A stretch of 64,000 nucleotides of DNA from positions 1 through 64,000 of the IMG/VR virus record IMGVR_UViG_3300007517_000007. One strand, written 5' to 3'. The translations under genes and the position numbers were made by a program. The notes beneath the pieces are model-generated. The model searched no databases. It saw only the letters and a list, made by a program, of their open reading frames with translations, and was not told the DNA's origin. This DNA comes from a virus. Shown in pieces: positions 48,190-56,008 of the stretch (within the stretch, counting starts at the first letter, position 1; the number at the start of each line of letters is the position of its first letter).

Positions 48190-48760
48190 TCGCCCACCTT
48201 TCGTGAGATTCCACGATCTGGAGCCTGAGCGCCTGACCGTTGCTGACGGTTGAGTTGCGACCTTCCCGGTCGATGTGAGCGCGATACACGGCGCGCGGGA
48301 CGAACGTCAGGCTGCCACCGGCGAGCACGACACGCCGGAACAGTGACCAGTCCTCCCATGCCGGTTCGTCCCAGAACCGGCCGACCAGCTCGAACATGTC
48401 CCGGTGGATGAGAGTGCCGATCGGGCACGGGTTGAGACCGTCGACGATGTCACGTCCGGTGAACAGTTCCGCTCGGCGGGCGCGACCGTTGACGATGTTC
48501 TGCAACGCCGGGACGTACAGGTCGGTCTCGACGAGCGGGCCGGTCAACATCGCTTCGATGTACCCGGGTGAGAGTTCGTCGTCAGCGTCGAGCATCAGGA
48601 TCCACGATTGAGGGTCCACATGGGCCACAGCCTGATTACGGGCGTCTCCGAGCGAACGGCAGTGCTCTGCGTGGAAGTGGTGGGCGTCATGGCTGACAGC
48701 CGTGGCCTGCCCGCGACTGGCCCAGTCCGTTGAGCCGAACGTCGTGACGATCACGCTCAC
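48164..48760 (-). CDS. Glycosyltransferase, GT2-like
   Basis: 198 residues from the GTG at 48758-48760, which overlaps the previous stop as GTGA. VSVIVTTFGSTDWASRGQAT, a DARNQAVAHV donor helix and ILMLDADDELSPGYIEAML (DxDD) place it in GT2. Later WEDWSLFRRVVLAGGSLTFV matches the ED-x-x-L acceptor motif. An earlier ATG at 48769 is possible. Confidence 0.78.
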   Translation of the reverse strand: MSVIVTTFGSTDWASRGQATAVSHDAHHFHAEHCRSLGDARNQAVAHVDPQSWILMLDADDELSPGYIEAMLTGPLVETDLYVPALQNIVNGRARRAELFTGRDIVDGLNPCPIGTLIHRDMFELVGRFWDEPAWEDWSLFRRVVLAGGSLTFVPRAVYRAHIDREGRNSTVSNGQALRLQIVESHERWANDRSARHH

Positions 48761-49434
48761 CTCGCCCATAGGTGCTGCCTGCTTTGGAAGGTCTGACGGT
48801 CGATCATCATGCGTGATCCCTGCGCTGCGTACATGTGGTCGAGAGGTGCTTTGTTGGCCATCGGATGGAGATGCTCGACGACGGATCCGTGCTCGAATGC
48901 GAACACCCGACGACGCTTCGCGGTCTGTATGAACTCGTCGTCGACGAACTCGTGCACGTACCCCTCGTGGAGCACACCGGGACCGTCGATGGTGCCGTGA
49001 GCGTCGACGTACGTTCGCGCCACGACCGGATGAGTCGAGTGCGTTCCCCGCTTCACGCGATCGTTGCACTGGTCCTGTGTGCCGACCACGCCGACCATGT
49101 CGTTGTCGAAGTGACGGCGAGCTTTCGGCCACCAGTCCGCATGGAATTGGAGATCGTCGGCCCCGAGGAACATGAACGGCTCATCCGTCACCCTGTACCC
49201 GTGGTTGATCTTGATGGCGTAGTCGCCGACAGTGTTCGCGTCGAGTATCTCGCAGCGGAGGTGCGGACGCGAGCGCATCGCGTCGCCGACCGCGGCCAGG
49301 ACGTACACGTCGCCACGCGTGCAGACGAACAGGACCGTGTGCTCGCAGTCGGTGTTCTCCTCGATTGACGCGATCAGCGGAGCGACCCGGTGTGCTCTGG
49401 TGAGCATCGGGATGATGAGAACCAGCTCCGCCAT
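48757..49434 (-). CDS. Glycosyltransferase-like protein
   Basis: 225 residues starting MAELVLIIPMLTRAHRVAPL. GT-A-like with VGDYAIKINHGYRVTDEPFM then FLGADDLQFHADWW (a GADD metal site). The last third has VFAFEHGSVVEHLHPMANKA. First of the five-gene run. It may be a donor-modifying or glycosyl transfer enzyme; its acceptor is unknown. The ATG lies 7 nt after CATGAT. Confidence 0.72.
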   Translation of the reverse strand: MAELVLIIPMLTRAHRVAPLIASIEENTDCEHTVLFVCTRGDVYVLAAVGDAMRSRPHLRCEILDANTVGDYAIKINHGYRVTDEPFMFLGADDLQFHADWWPKARRHFDNDMVGVVGTQDQCNDRVKRGTHSTHPVVARTYVDAHGTIDGPGVLHEGYVHEFVDDEFIQTAKRRRVFAFEHGSVVEHLHPMANKAPLDHMYAAQGSRMMIDRQTFQSRQHLWAR

Positions 49435-49441
49435 GTCGCAG

Positions 49442-49462
49442 ATCATGCCACAGACGGGTCAG
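49442..49462 (-). promoter_or_regulatory. Motif P variant promoter for glycosyltransferase cluster
   Basis: The minus strand has CTGACCC, 8 nt, CATGAT, then 7 nt to the ATG of 48757-49434. It is the only promoter match I saw for this five-gene operon, and it overlaps the endolysin stop. Confidence 0.55.
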
Positions 49463-50298
49463 GTCAGCGGGATGTTGATCAGGATCTCCCAGGTCTTCGG
49501 ACCGACGACACCATCGACGGTCATCCCGAAGAACGACTGGATCGCACGGACACGTTCGTCGGTCCTCGCGCCGAAGTTGCCGTCCACGGTGAGCAACCCG
49601 ATCGGGTCGGTCGGCGAGATGAAGTTCGCGTTGACGAGACCCTGCATTTTCTGGACGCGACCACCGGTCGAGCCTCGACGGACGGTGGTGACGTTGACGT
49701 TGATCACGGTGACTGCTCCTGGAATGAGTGCGGGCGGTGTCGGGGGCGGGTTGATGATGACCGGCGGCGACGGCGGCGGCGGCGGGGTGACCGGTGCAGC
49801 GTCGACCAGTTTCTCCTCGATGCTCCGAGCGTCACCGAGGATGGTGTCGAGGAACTCCAGGTGCAGCCACAACGCCCAGGTGCGACCCATCTGACTGCCG
49901 ACCGGCTGCACCTTCCATCCGTCGGATCCGACCGGGCGATCTGAGGTACCGGGTGGACGCCAGATCAGCGAACGCCGATAGTGGTGGATGGCTTGCAGCC
50001 CGGTTTCCTTGGACGTGGCGATGAGCCACGGGATGATCTCGGTGTCGGCGACGAACAGGCCTGGACCCGGGTTCTCGTATCGCAGGTCGGGCGACGCTCC
50101 GAACGCATGCGTGGACGCCGAACGCCCACCGATGATGGGGCGGTCGCCTTCGCAACCCAACCACCGCAGTCCCCACCGGGCGACGGTGTAGTCGGTCATT
50201 ACGGTCGCAGCCGACGCGCACGCCTCGAACGGTGGCTTCGACCAGTCGTACCCCTTCGAGTTCCGCTGGTAGTCGTAGAACTCGTCCTGGATGGCCAT
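49459..50298 (-). CDS. Endolysin: M15-like peptidase with peptidoglycan-binding domain
   Basis: 279 residues starting MAIQDEFYDYQRNSKGYDWS. Residues 55-75 contain SASTHAFGASPDLRY, a match to the S-x-H-x6-D zinc site of M15 peptidases (His64 and Asp71), and WLHLEFL (about 144-150) could supply the third ligand and catalytic Glu. A Pro-rich linker (about 168-195) precedes a PG_binding_1 domain (205-277) with RRGSTGGRVQKMQGLVNANF and GARTDERVRAIQSFFGMTVD. It would cut peptide cross-links at the end of infection. The promoter at 50306-50324 gives a leaderless ATG. It is distant from the membrane-protein cassette at 29-30 kb. Confidence 0.82.
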   Translation of the reverse strand: MAIQDEFYDYQRNSKGYDWSKPPFEACASAATVMTDYTVARWGLRWLGCEGDRPIIGGRSASTHAFGASPDLRYENPGPGLFVADTEIIPWLIATSKETGLQAIHHYRRSLIWRPPGTSDRPVGSDGWKVQPVGSQMGRTWALWLHLEFLDTILGDARSIEEKLVDAAPVTPPPPPSPPVIINPPPTPPALIPGAVTVINVNVTTVRRGSTGGRVQKMQGLVNANFISPTDPIGLLTVDGNFGARTDERVRAIQSFFGMTVDGVVGPKTWEILINIPLT

Positions 50299-50305
50299 GC
50301 TTGTG

Positions 50306-50324
50306 ATCGTAGTTACTCGGCGAC
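50306..50324 (-). promoter_or_regulatory. Motif P promoter, leaderless, for endolysin
   Basis: The minus strand reads GTCGCCGAGTAACTACGAT (19 nt), with the ATG 7 nt past TACGAT. Confidence 0.62.
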
Positions 50325-50335
50325 GTCCGTCAAGA

Positions 50336-51379
50336 TCATGGTTCCGCCAGTCTGCGCGATGTCATCACACGGTTGCCGGTACCCGATTCGGCGACCGCAG
50401 CGAACAACCCAAGCTCGGGAGACCACGCCATCCCCCACCATTCGTTGTCGGCGGCGGACGTACGGGACGTCCAAGTGATCCCGTCGGGAGACGTCATCAC
50501 CCGGTTGCCAGCACCGGCCCAGGAAACCGCAGCGAACAGGCCAAGCTCGGGCGACCACACAACCGAGACCCAGGGGTTGTCGGCGGCGGACGTACGGATC
50601 GTCCAGTTGATCCCGTCCGGCGAAGTCATCACGCGGTTGCCGGTGCCCCCTTGGGAGACCGCTGCGAACAGACGAAGCTCGGGTGACCACGCAACCGAAC
50701 GCCAGTCGTTGTCGGCGGCGGACACACGGATCGTCCAGTTGATCCCGTTGGGAGAGGTCATCACACGGTTGCCGGTGCCGTCTTCGGCGACCGCTACGAA
50801 CAGACCAAGCTGAGGCGACCACGCAATCGAGGACCACCAGTTGTCGGCGGCGGACACACGGATCGTCCAGTTGATTCCGTTGGGAGAGGTCATCACGCGG
50901 TTGCCGGTGCCGGTATAAGAGACCGCAGCGAACAGACCAAGCTCGGGCGACCACGCAACCGAGGACCAGAAGTTGTTGGCGGCGGACGTACGGGGAGTCC
51001 AGTTGATTCCGTCAGGTGACGTCATCACACGGTTGCCGGAACCCGAGTCGGCGACCGCTGCGAACAGACCAAGCTGAGGCGACCACGCAATCGAGGTCCA
51101 GACGTTGTTGGCGGCGGACGTACGGATCGTCCAGTTGATTCCGTCAGGAGAGGTCATCACACGGTTGCCGCTGCCGGTATAAGAGACCGCTGCGAACAGA
51201 CCAAGCTGAGGCGACCACGCAACCGAGGACCACGAGTTGTTGGCGGCGGACGTACGGGCCGTCCAGCGGCTCGTTGACAGATTGCCGAGCATGGTCTGCA
51301 AGGCCTTCGGGGCCGGAGGTGCAGGCGGGACGACGACGACGGGAGTTCGTGGTCTGACGGCGTTGATGTTGTAGCTCAA
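50336..51379 (-). CDS. Seven-repeat beta-propeller-type surface protein
   Basis: 347 residues from a TTG that overlaps the previous stop as TTGA. After a Pro-rich N-terminus, the unit W-x-S-x-AWSP[QE]LGLFAAV-x-x-x-G-[TS]GNRVMTSP-[DN]-GI-[NT]W recurs seven times with a spacing of about 44 residues (132 bp). Seven repeats suggest a closed seven-blade propeller. Similar BNR/Kelch-like proteins occur in phage fibres and bind sugars. Located between the 51376-52362 virion gene and the endolysin. The sequence shows the repeats; the fold and receptor role are inferred. Confidence 0.68.
   Translation of the reverse strand: MSYNINAVRPRTPVVVVPPAPPAPKALQTMLGNLSTSRWTARTSAANNSWSSVAWSPQLGLFAAVSYTGSGNRVMTSPDGINWTIRTSAANNVWTSIAWSPQLGLFAAVADSGSGNRVMTSPDGINWTPRTSAANNFWSSVAWSPELGLFAAVSYTGTGNRVMTSPNGINWTIRVSAADNWWSSIAWSPQLGLFVAVAEDGTGNRVMTSPNGINWTIRVSAADNDWRSVAWSPELRLFAAVSQGGTGNRVMTSPDGINWTIRTSAADNPWVSVVWSPELGLFAAVSWAGAGNRVMTSPDGITWTSRTSAADNEWWGMAWSPELGLFAAVAESGTGNRVMTSRRLAEP
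50356..51262 (-). repeat. Seven 132-bp coding repeats
   Basis: Seven near-identical units of about 132 bp encode the propeller blades. They differ mostly in the residues flanking AWSP (for example NVWTSI, NFWSSV, NDWRSV, NEWWGM), the positions expected to form ligand surfaces. Confidence 0.75.
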
Positions 51380-52362
51380 GATCCGCCTCCGGTCCCGCCG
51401 AACTGAGTCTGAACCAGCACAGCAGCATGACGGCACGGATCGAACCCGACAGCGGCCTGCCTGATCGCCCGGTACTCGATGTCGTTGTTCTCACGGTTCA
51501 ACGCCTCGGAGAGACGCTCCGGGAACGTGTACGTCGAGCCCAGCCGGTACTGGACCGGTGACGTGGCGTACACCCATGTCTGACCGGCGGCCGGGACGAT
51601 GCCTGACGGGCCGTAGCCGGGGTAGCCGGTGCCGGACACGATGATGTCGCCGCGGTTCACGGAACGCAACCGGTCGCCTTGCTCTTTGATCGCGCCGCCG
51701 CCGAAGTCGACCAACCATTCGTCGACGACCAAAGTCGGAGCGTGCAGCATGCCGATACCGCCGTGGGCCGTGTTCGACAGGTACTGGCCCAGCAACGCGA
51801 ACGCCTGCCTCGGGCTGAACGCTGCGCCGCCGCCGAGCACCGTTGCGCCGGTGACCAGGTTCGGGTTGTCCGGCACGAGCGAGCCGGTAGCGAACTCGAA
51901 CTCCATCGACTTCGACGTCGACGCCGCCAACTGTCGTTCGACACGCCCACGGAAATCGACGACCTGGAACCCTGCCGCATCACACGAGAACACGGTGTCG
52001 ATCGCGAAGGGGCGCACATGGTACGTGGCGGCGTTCGTGCCAGCGACAGACAACGGTGGCTTCGGACCGTTGAGTGGCCACGTCGCGCAATCCGGATCCC
52101 ACGTCGACGCCTCGACACAGTTCTCCGGGGTGATCGAGAACCCGCCGATCTCCCAGCGCTTCATGATCCTGTCGTACTGGTCCGGGTTGGACCGTTTCAT
52201 CTGCTCCAGCAACGTCGGGTCGGCGCGCTCCGGGAACTGACCGATACCGGAAACCAGAGCGTCCACCGCTTCGTACGCAGACGCAACGAGACCATGCAAC
52301 GCCGGTGTCGCAGCGAACGGCTCAGCGATCGTGCGGATGGCACCTGTTCCTGGTTCAGTCAC
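51376..52362 (-). CDS. Virion protein next to capsid, hypothetical
   Basis: 328 residues from a GTG at 52362 preceded by GAGGTGG. It has a helical start (LHGLVASAYEAVDALVSGIG), DRIMKRWEIGGFSITPENCV, then a beta-rich middle (YHVRPFAIDTVFSCDAAGFQ) and a C-terminal GSTYTFPERLSEALNRENND. It directly follows the capsid gene, so it is likely a head protein (for example a head-tail adaptor), but the family is not recognised. Confidence 0.6.
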   Translation of the reverse strand: MTEPGTGAIRTIAEPFAATPALHGLVASAYEAVDALVSGIGQFPERADPTLLEQMKRSNPDQYDRIMKRWEIGGFSITPENCVEASTWDPDCATWPLNGPKPPLSVAGTNAATYHVRPFAIDTVFSCDAAGFQVVDFRGRVERQLAASTSKSMEFEFATGSLVPDNPNLVTGATVLGGGAAFSPRQAFALLGQYLSNTAHGGIGMLHAPTLVVDEWLVDFGGGAIKEQGDRLRSVNRGDIIVSGTGYPGYGPSGIVPAAGQTWVYATSPVQYRLGSTYTFPERLSEALNRENNDIEYRAIRQAAVGFDPCRHAAVLVQTQFGGTGGGS

Positions 52363-52384
52363 GGGGTACCACCTCGGTCGTCAT
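52355..52384 (-). CDS. Candidate leaderless 9-residue leader peptide
   Basis: The minus ATG at 52384, 7 nt past TAGGAT, encodes MTTEVVPRD and stops at 52355, out of frame with the 51376-52362 gene and overlapping its GTG start by 8 nt. It could promote coupled translation. It repeats the layout at 18948-18971. Confidence 0.35.
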   Translation of the reverse strand: MTTEVVPRD

Positions 52385-52391
52385 GGTGGCG

Positions 52392-52412
52392 ATCCTACTC
52401 AGCATCGTTGAC
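52392..52412 (-). promoter_or_regulatory. Candidate promoter downstream of capsid terminator
   Basis: The minus strand has GTCAACG, 8 nt, TAGGAT, then 7 nt to the leader peptide ATG. It is a partial match to motif P, lying just after the terminator at 52440-52473. Confidence 0.4.
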
Positions 52413-52439
52413 TCCGTTCGGGCTTTCACCCTGACGCGA

Positions 52440-52473
52440 CTGGGGCCCCAGACCCGAAGGTCCAGGGCCCCAG
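52440..52473 (-). terminator. Strong terminator hairpin after capsid gene
   Basis: 34-nt hairpin: CTGGGGCCC, TGGACC, a TTCG loop, then GGTCTGGGGCCCCAG, with a minor mismatch and one of the most stable stems in the window. It lies 37 nt past the capsid stop, as expected for the most abundant protein. No U-tract. Confidence 0.72.
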
Positions 52474-52509
52474 CTTGTTACTGACCGGACGGGAGCCCGG
52501 TGCAGGTGA

Positions 52510-54351
52510 TCAGGAACCGCTGGATACGCACGTACGCAGCGTGGCTGCGTAACCCGGGCGGGCACCCGACGGCACGACGGTCGAGTCGATGCGGATCGAC
52601 TCACAGCCGAGCTGTGCGATACCGATCCACTCCTCCATGAACATCGCGAAGTCGTTGGTCTTGTTCAGGGCATGGTCCCGAACCAGGCCGACGTCGAGCG
52701 ACCCGCCGTCCAACTTGACGAATGTGCCCGGCGCGAACATGTACGACGTCGCCCGGCAGGGGTAGTCGTTCAGTGCCGCACCGGCACCGGGCTGCGGTCG
52801 CGTCAACGGGTTCAGCCCAGCGACGGAGGTCGGGTCGTCGTAGTAGAACGTCACGTCGAGGTTTCGCGACGCAAACGCTGCGACCACGAAGCTGTCCGGG
52901 ACGTTCATGAACTCCAGGCCGGAGTCGCCGTCGTTGAGCAGGTCCGCCTTGACCACATCGACTGACCAGTCCGGCATCATCACCTGGAGGCGTGCACCGC
53001 GAGGCATGTGATGACGCTTGCGGTAGCCGTTCGCTGCGACCGTCAGGTCGTACATGAGCGAACGGGCCGCGCCGTACGAACCGATGCCGACCGTGGCCGT
53101 GGAAGCGGCGTTGATCGCGTTGAGGTAGTAGCGCTGCTTGCGGAGCGTGAACTGCACGGCGACGTCTTCGAGGAAGTTCTCGATCAGCTCCGGGAACGTC
53201 CGGTACTGGAGGTTGTCGAAGATCGTGCACTGCGTGACGGCTTCGACGAGCACCTCTGCGATGTCCGGGCACGTCACCCGCAGACACGGCTTCTCAGCGC
53301 CCGGAGCGGTCGGGCTGATACCCGACGGTCCCCAGATGCCGACAGCACCCGCACCCTGAATCGTGCAGTTCGCCCGGATGAACCGGATGCCGCCACGCGG
53401 GGCCTGCACCGTCGGGATGGCGTTCTCGACGTCCTGGATCGGCTCGGCGAGCCGGAAGAAGTCGTACAACTGCGTCTGCGGGGTGCACTGTGCGCCGGAT
53501 GCGACGAGACCGCCACGCTCGGTGAGCTGGTTGAACGACTTGAGGTTCTCGATCGGGTCGAGGCCCAGCGAGGGGAGTTCCTCGTTCCAGACCTTCGTGC
53601 CCGTCGCGATGGACATCTCGTCGCGGCTGCCCTGCGGGATGTTGCCGAAGCTCATCCGCTTCTTCCACATGGCCTGCGCGACCTCAGCCGGGCTGGAGAA
53701 CTGCTGACCCGCACCGTCGGATGCTTGACGGGTCGACTCCATCGAGAACTGGTACTGGGCGGTGTCGATGTCGACCGGGATGTTCTTCGGCTTCGACGCA
53801 GGCGAGTTCGCAGCCAGTTCGGCCATGTTCGCGCCCCGGAAGCTGCGGCGAGGGCTGGTCGCCATCTCCTCCTCCTCATCGTCGTCCTTGGCGAACGGCT
53901 TTGGCTTCGGATCCTTCTTCTTGCCGTGGCCCTTCTTGAACAGGGCCAACTCGTCGGCGGATGCGTCGGCGTCCGGTGCGGTGTCGGTGTCGGTGTCGGC
54001 GTCGTCGCCGTCTTCGTCGGTGTCCTCATCGGCGTCTTCGTCGGTGTCGGTGTCGGCTTCGGCGACAGCGAAACGCGCCAGGCTGGAGGCCAGCTCCGCC
54101 TTGGAGTCGTTGCGGGCCGACATCTCGGCGACTACTTCGTCGTCGAGTTCGCTGAGCAGGTTCGCCTCAGCGACTTCCTCGGTCGACAGTTCGACGCCGT
54201 TGCTGATGCGAGCGGCGAGCTGACGGCCACGGGCGGTCAGCTTGTTCTGGATGGTCGACAGTTCGACGGCTGACAGGGTCGAGAGATCCTGTGGGACTTC
54301 CACGGTCTCGGTCTCGACGGTGTCGTCGGCGTTGTCTTCGGGCTTGGCCAC
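52510..54351 (-). CDS. Major capsid protein with fused acidic scaffold-like region
   Basis: 613 residues from the GTG at 54349-54351, with AAGGAG 7 nt upstream. Residues 1-160 are a non-capsid extension: a helical part, then an acidic run (DTDTDEDADEDTDEDGDDAD, about 100-120) and a Lys-rich patch (KKGHGKKKDPKPKPF). From about 180 an HK97-like body: QASDGAGQQFSSPAEVAQAM, SFNQLTERGGLVASGAQCTP, EDVAVQFTLRKQRYYLNAIN and PGAGAALNDYPCRATSYMFA. The acidic-then-basic N-terminus resembles a fused scaffolding (delta) domain, which the protease would remove. A TATGAT promoter lies 170 nt upstream and a terminator hairpin lies downstream. Confidence 0.8.
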   Translation of the reverse strand: MAKPEDNADDTVETETVEVPQDLSTLSAVELSTIQNKLTARGRQLAARISNGVELSTEEVAEANLLSELDDEVVAEMSARNDSKAELASSLARFAVAEADTDTDEDADEDTDEDGDDADTDTDTAPDADASADELALFKKGHGKKKDPKPKPFAKDDDEEEEMATSPRRSFRGANMAELAANSPASKPKNIPVDIDTAQYQFSMESTRQASDGAGQQFSSPAEVAQAMWKKRMSFGNIPQGSRDEMSIATGTKVWNEELPSLGLDPIENLKSFNQLTERGGLVASGAQCTPQTQLYDFFRLAEPIQDVENAIPTVQAPRGGIRFIRANCTIQGAGAVGIWGPSGISPTAPGAEKPCLRVTCPDIAEVLVEAVTQCTIFDNLQYRTFPELIENFLEDVAVQFTLRKQRYYLNAINAASTATVGIGSYGAARSLMYDLTVAANGYRKRHHMPRGARLQVMMPDWSVDVVKADLLNDGDSGLEFMNVPDSFVVAAFASRNLDVTFYYDDPTSVAGLNPLTRPQPGAGAALNDYPCRATSYMFAPGTFVKLDGGSLDVGLVRDHALNKTNDFAMFMEEWIGIAQLGCESIRIDSTVVPSGARPGYAATLRTCVSSGS

Positions 54352-54526
54352 GGTGTAGCTCCTTGAGTGCAGGGTGTTCACGAAAAACCAGGGACGCGCC
54401 GGTGATCGGCACAGAATCATCGAGCGCCCTACGGGCGTGGATCGACGGCTTGCGGTTTGGCGCATCACCCCTGCGGAGCGAGCTACGACGGGTCGGTCCT
54501 ACGGGCCGGTGGTCCATCTGTTCGAC

Positions 54527-54545
54527 ATCATAGGCACCAGTCGAC
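54527..54545 (-). promoter_or_regulatory. Capsid promoter with TATGAT hexamer and long leader
   Basis: The minus strand reads GTCGACTGGTGCCTATGAT. TATGAT is the strongest consensus-like -10 seen. The start codon lies 175 nt downstream, so the capsid mRNA has a long leader with an AAGGAG ribosome site. The leader holds two small GCCCGTAGGGC-type hairpins and no convincing gene. Confidence 0.65.
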
Positions 54546-54590
54546 GGGCGGGTGTGGCATTTCCTGCGACAACGGGCCGGGAACGCGAAA

Positions 54591-54614
54591 GAACCCCCGC
54601 CGAAGCGAGGGTTC
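54591..54614 (-). terminator. Rho-independent-type terminator upstream of capsid
   Basis: Minus strand GAACCCTCGC TTCG GCGGGGGTTC followed by TTTC: a 10-bp stem with a UUCG tetraloop and a short T-run. It ends the small-gene operon 55230-54639 and isolates the capsid promoter. Confidence 0.75.
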
Positions 54615-54638
54615 CTCTTGACAGTCCTGTCGGGTGGT

Positions 54639-54863
54639 TCAGTTCATCAGGCCGACCTCCTCCCCGGCTGTCGTCGCAGGTCGTGCGACACGTCGGACGA
54701 CGGCTTTGTGATCGCCCGGTGAGTTCCTGTAGGTGGCACCAGTCGACCCGGTCACCTTCGCCATGATCTCTGCGTCGACGACGCACACGACGCACTCGAT
54801 GCAGCCCTCCTCGTGAGCCAACTCGACGATCTCGAACTCGATGCCTTCGCTCGGTTCAATCAT
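54639..54863 (-). CDS. Small hypothetical protein
   Basis: 74 residues: MIEPSEGIEFEIVELAHEEG..., with a CIECVVCVVDAE cysteine cluster that may bind metal. Start overlaps the previous stop (TGATG). Ends 25 nt before the terminator at 54591-54614. Confidence 0.6.
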   Translation of the reverse strand: MIEPSEGIEFEIVELAHEEGCIECVVCVVDAEIMAKVTGSTGATYRNSPGDHKAVVRRVARPATTAGEEVGLMN

Positions 54864-55063
54864 CAGAGCCTCACCCCGAGGTAGGCGGCCAACGAAGCCA
54901 GCTCGTCGGCGTTGTCTTCGGGGTCTTCAATGATCTGGTCGATCGTGTTCTCGATTGCGCGTCGCTCTCCAGCGTCGATGCCGAACTCGCTGCTGAGCAG
55001 CCGGTTCAGGCCGCCGGTCAGTTTCTGGAACAGGGTGTCGGTGTCCTCGACCGCTACGGCCAT
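54863..55063 (-). CDS. Small helical protein
   Basis: 66 residues starting MAVAVEDTDTLFQKLTGGLN. Predicted all helical (NRLLSSEFGIDAGERRAIEN ... QIIEDPEDNADELASLAAYL). Coupled to both neighbours by TGATG. No family recognised. Confidence 0.6.
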   Translation of the reverse strand: MAVAVEDTDTLFQKLTGGLNRLLSSEFGIDAGERRAIENTIDQIIEDPEDNADELASLAAYLGVRL

Positions 55064-55230
55064 CAGAATCCCTCCTCTGCGAGCGCCATACGGGCGACTG
55101 AGCGTGGGCTGACACCGTCTTCGTACAGGTCGCGGAAGGCGATGTCGGCCAGGTCGTGGACGCTGAGCCCGGCGAGCGAACCGACAGCGGCGTCGACCTT
55201 TTCCATCCAACTCTCGAACGATGCTTTCAT
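55063..55230 (-). CDS. Small hypothetical protein
   Basis: 55 residues starting MKASFESWMEKVDAAVGSLA with a very good ribosome site (CAGGAGGAAAA). Helical, with LADIAFRDLYEDG. It heads a three-gene small-protein operon after the promoter at 55260-55279. Confidence 0.66.
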   Translation of the reverse strand: MKASFESWMEKVDAAVGSLAGLSVHDLADIAFRDLYEDGVSPRSVARMALAEEGF

Positions 55231-55259
55231 TTTTCCTCCTGGGTTGATCCGACAAGGTA

Positions 55260-55279
55260 AGTGTACCACGGTGTGCGAC
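55260..55279 (-). promoter_or_regulatory. Motif P promoter with leader for 55063-55230
   Basis: The minus strand reads GTCGCACACCGTGGTACACT, identical to the sites at 15059 and 15861, then TTACCTTGTCGGATCAACC and a GGAGGAAAA ribosome site. Confidence 0.78.
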
Positions 55280-55282
55280 GTT

Positions 55283-55633
55283 TCAGACGATGGTGACGTG
55301 GGAAAGGTAGGTGCGTTTCACGGGGCGACCGAAGTCGTCGCGACCGGTCTCGGTGATCTTCACGTCCCAGTAGTTGCCGTTCGGTGAGATCGTGTAGACC
55401 TTGCGGCCCACGTTGAACGCCCGGCCGTGCTCGAACCCGGGATAGGCCAGCAGGGCTTTGATGTTGCGGCGATCCGTAGCGGTCAGGTGAGCGCCCTCGG
55501 CAGCGGAGATCCTCATCGGTGACGAGGGGCGGAGTGGCTCATGCTCGGGGTGTTCAGCGCATCGCATCGAGTGCGTGAGGACTCGTTCCTCACCGTCGAA
55601 CGGGTCGGTCTCGACCATGCAGTCGCAGGTCAT
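55283..55633 (-). CDS. Hypothetical protein
   Basis: 116 residues starting MTCDCMVETDPFDGEERVLT. The N-terminus has two close Cys (CDCMV); the C-terminal half is a beta-rich module (FNVGRKVYTISPNGNYWDVK) plus GRPVKRTYLSHVTIV. No family. Coupled to the upstream gene (its start overlaps the stop of 55633-55947). Confidence 0.6.
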   Translation of the reverse strand: MTCDCMVETDPFDGEERVLTHSMRCAEHPEHEPLRPSSPMRISAAEGAHLTATDRRNIKALLAYPGFEHGRAFNVGRKVYTISPNGNYWDVKITETGRDDFGRPVKRTYLSHVTIV

Positions 55634-55947
55634 CAGTAGTGCCTCGGGCCGGAGCAGAGCCTGGCCGACATGCCGTGCTCACATTCGGCGTCGTCATCGG
55701 AGGGTGGTGGTGCCCAGCCCTCAGCGACCAGGATGTCAGCGACGGCGTCGTACGGTGACCAAGGGGCAACGGGAAACACGACTCGTTCCCACACGACGTT
55801 CGGGCCGACTCGCATCTCGTAGGCGCGTGGTGGGCGCTCACCCGGGCCTTCGGGGAACCAGCCGTCGTCGCCGTCGGCGAGCGGAGCGAAGTCCACCAGG
55901 GTCAGTTCGGCGGGGAGTCCGTCAGCGGAGATCCAGATTTCAGGCAT
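55633..55947 (-). CDS. Hypothetical protein
   Basis: 104 residues starting MPEIWISADGLPAELTLVDF. It has a Trp/Glu-rich acidic stretch and a C-terminal CEHGMSARLCSGPRHY that may form a CxxH/C metal site. The ribosome site CTGAAAGGAC lies upstream, then the promoter at 55979-55998. Confidence 0.62.
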   Translation of the reverse strand: MPEIWISADGLPAELTLVDFAPLADGDDGWFPEGPGERPPRAYEMRVGPNVVWERVVFPVAPWSPYDAVADILVAEGWAPPPSDDDAECEHGMSARLCSGPRHY

Positions 55948-55978
55948 GTTGTCCTTTCAGGGTTGATCCGACACTGTT

Positions 55979-55998
55979 AGTGTACCACGGTGTGCGAC
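55979..55998 (-). promoter_or_regulatory. Motif P promoter with leader for 55633-55947
   Basis: The minus strand reads GTCGCACACCGTGGTACACT again; a leader with AACAGTGTCGGATCAACCC and GAAAGGAC follows. Confidence 0.77.
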
Positions 55999-56008
55999 AG
56001 ATCCACAG

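Noticed and set aside
54167-54517. Minus ORF overlapping the capsid leader (116 residues)
   Set aside because: Arg/Pro-rich out-of-frame reading; the capsid has a clear GTG with AAGGAG and the long leader fits the TATGAT promoter.
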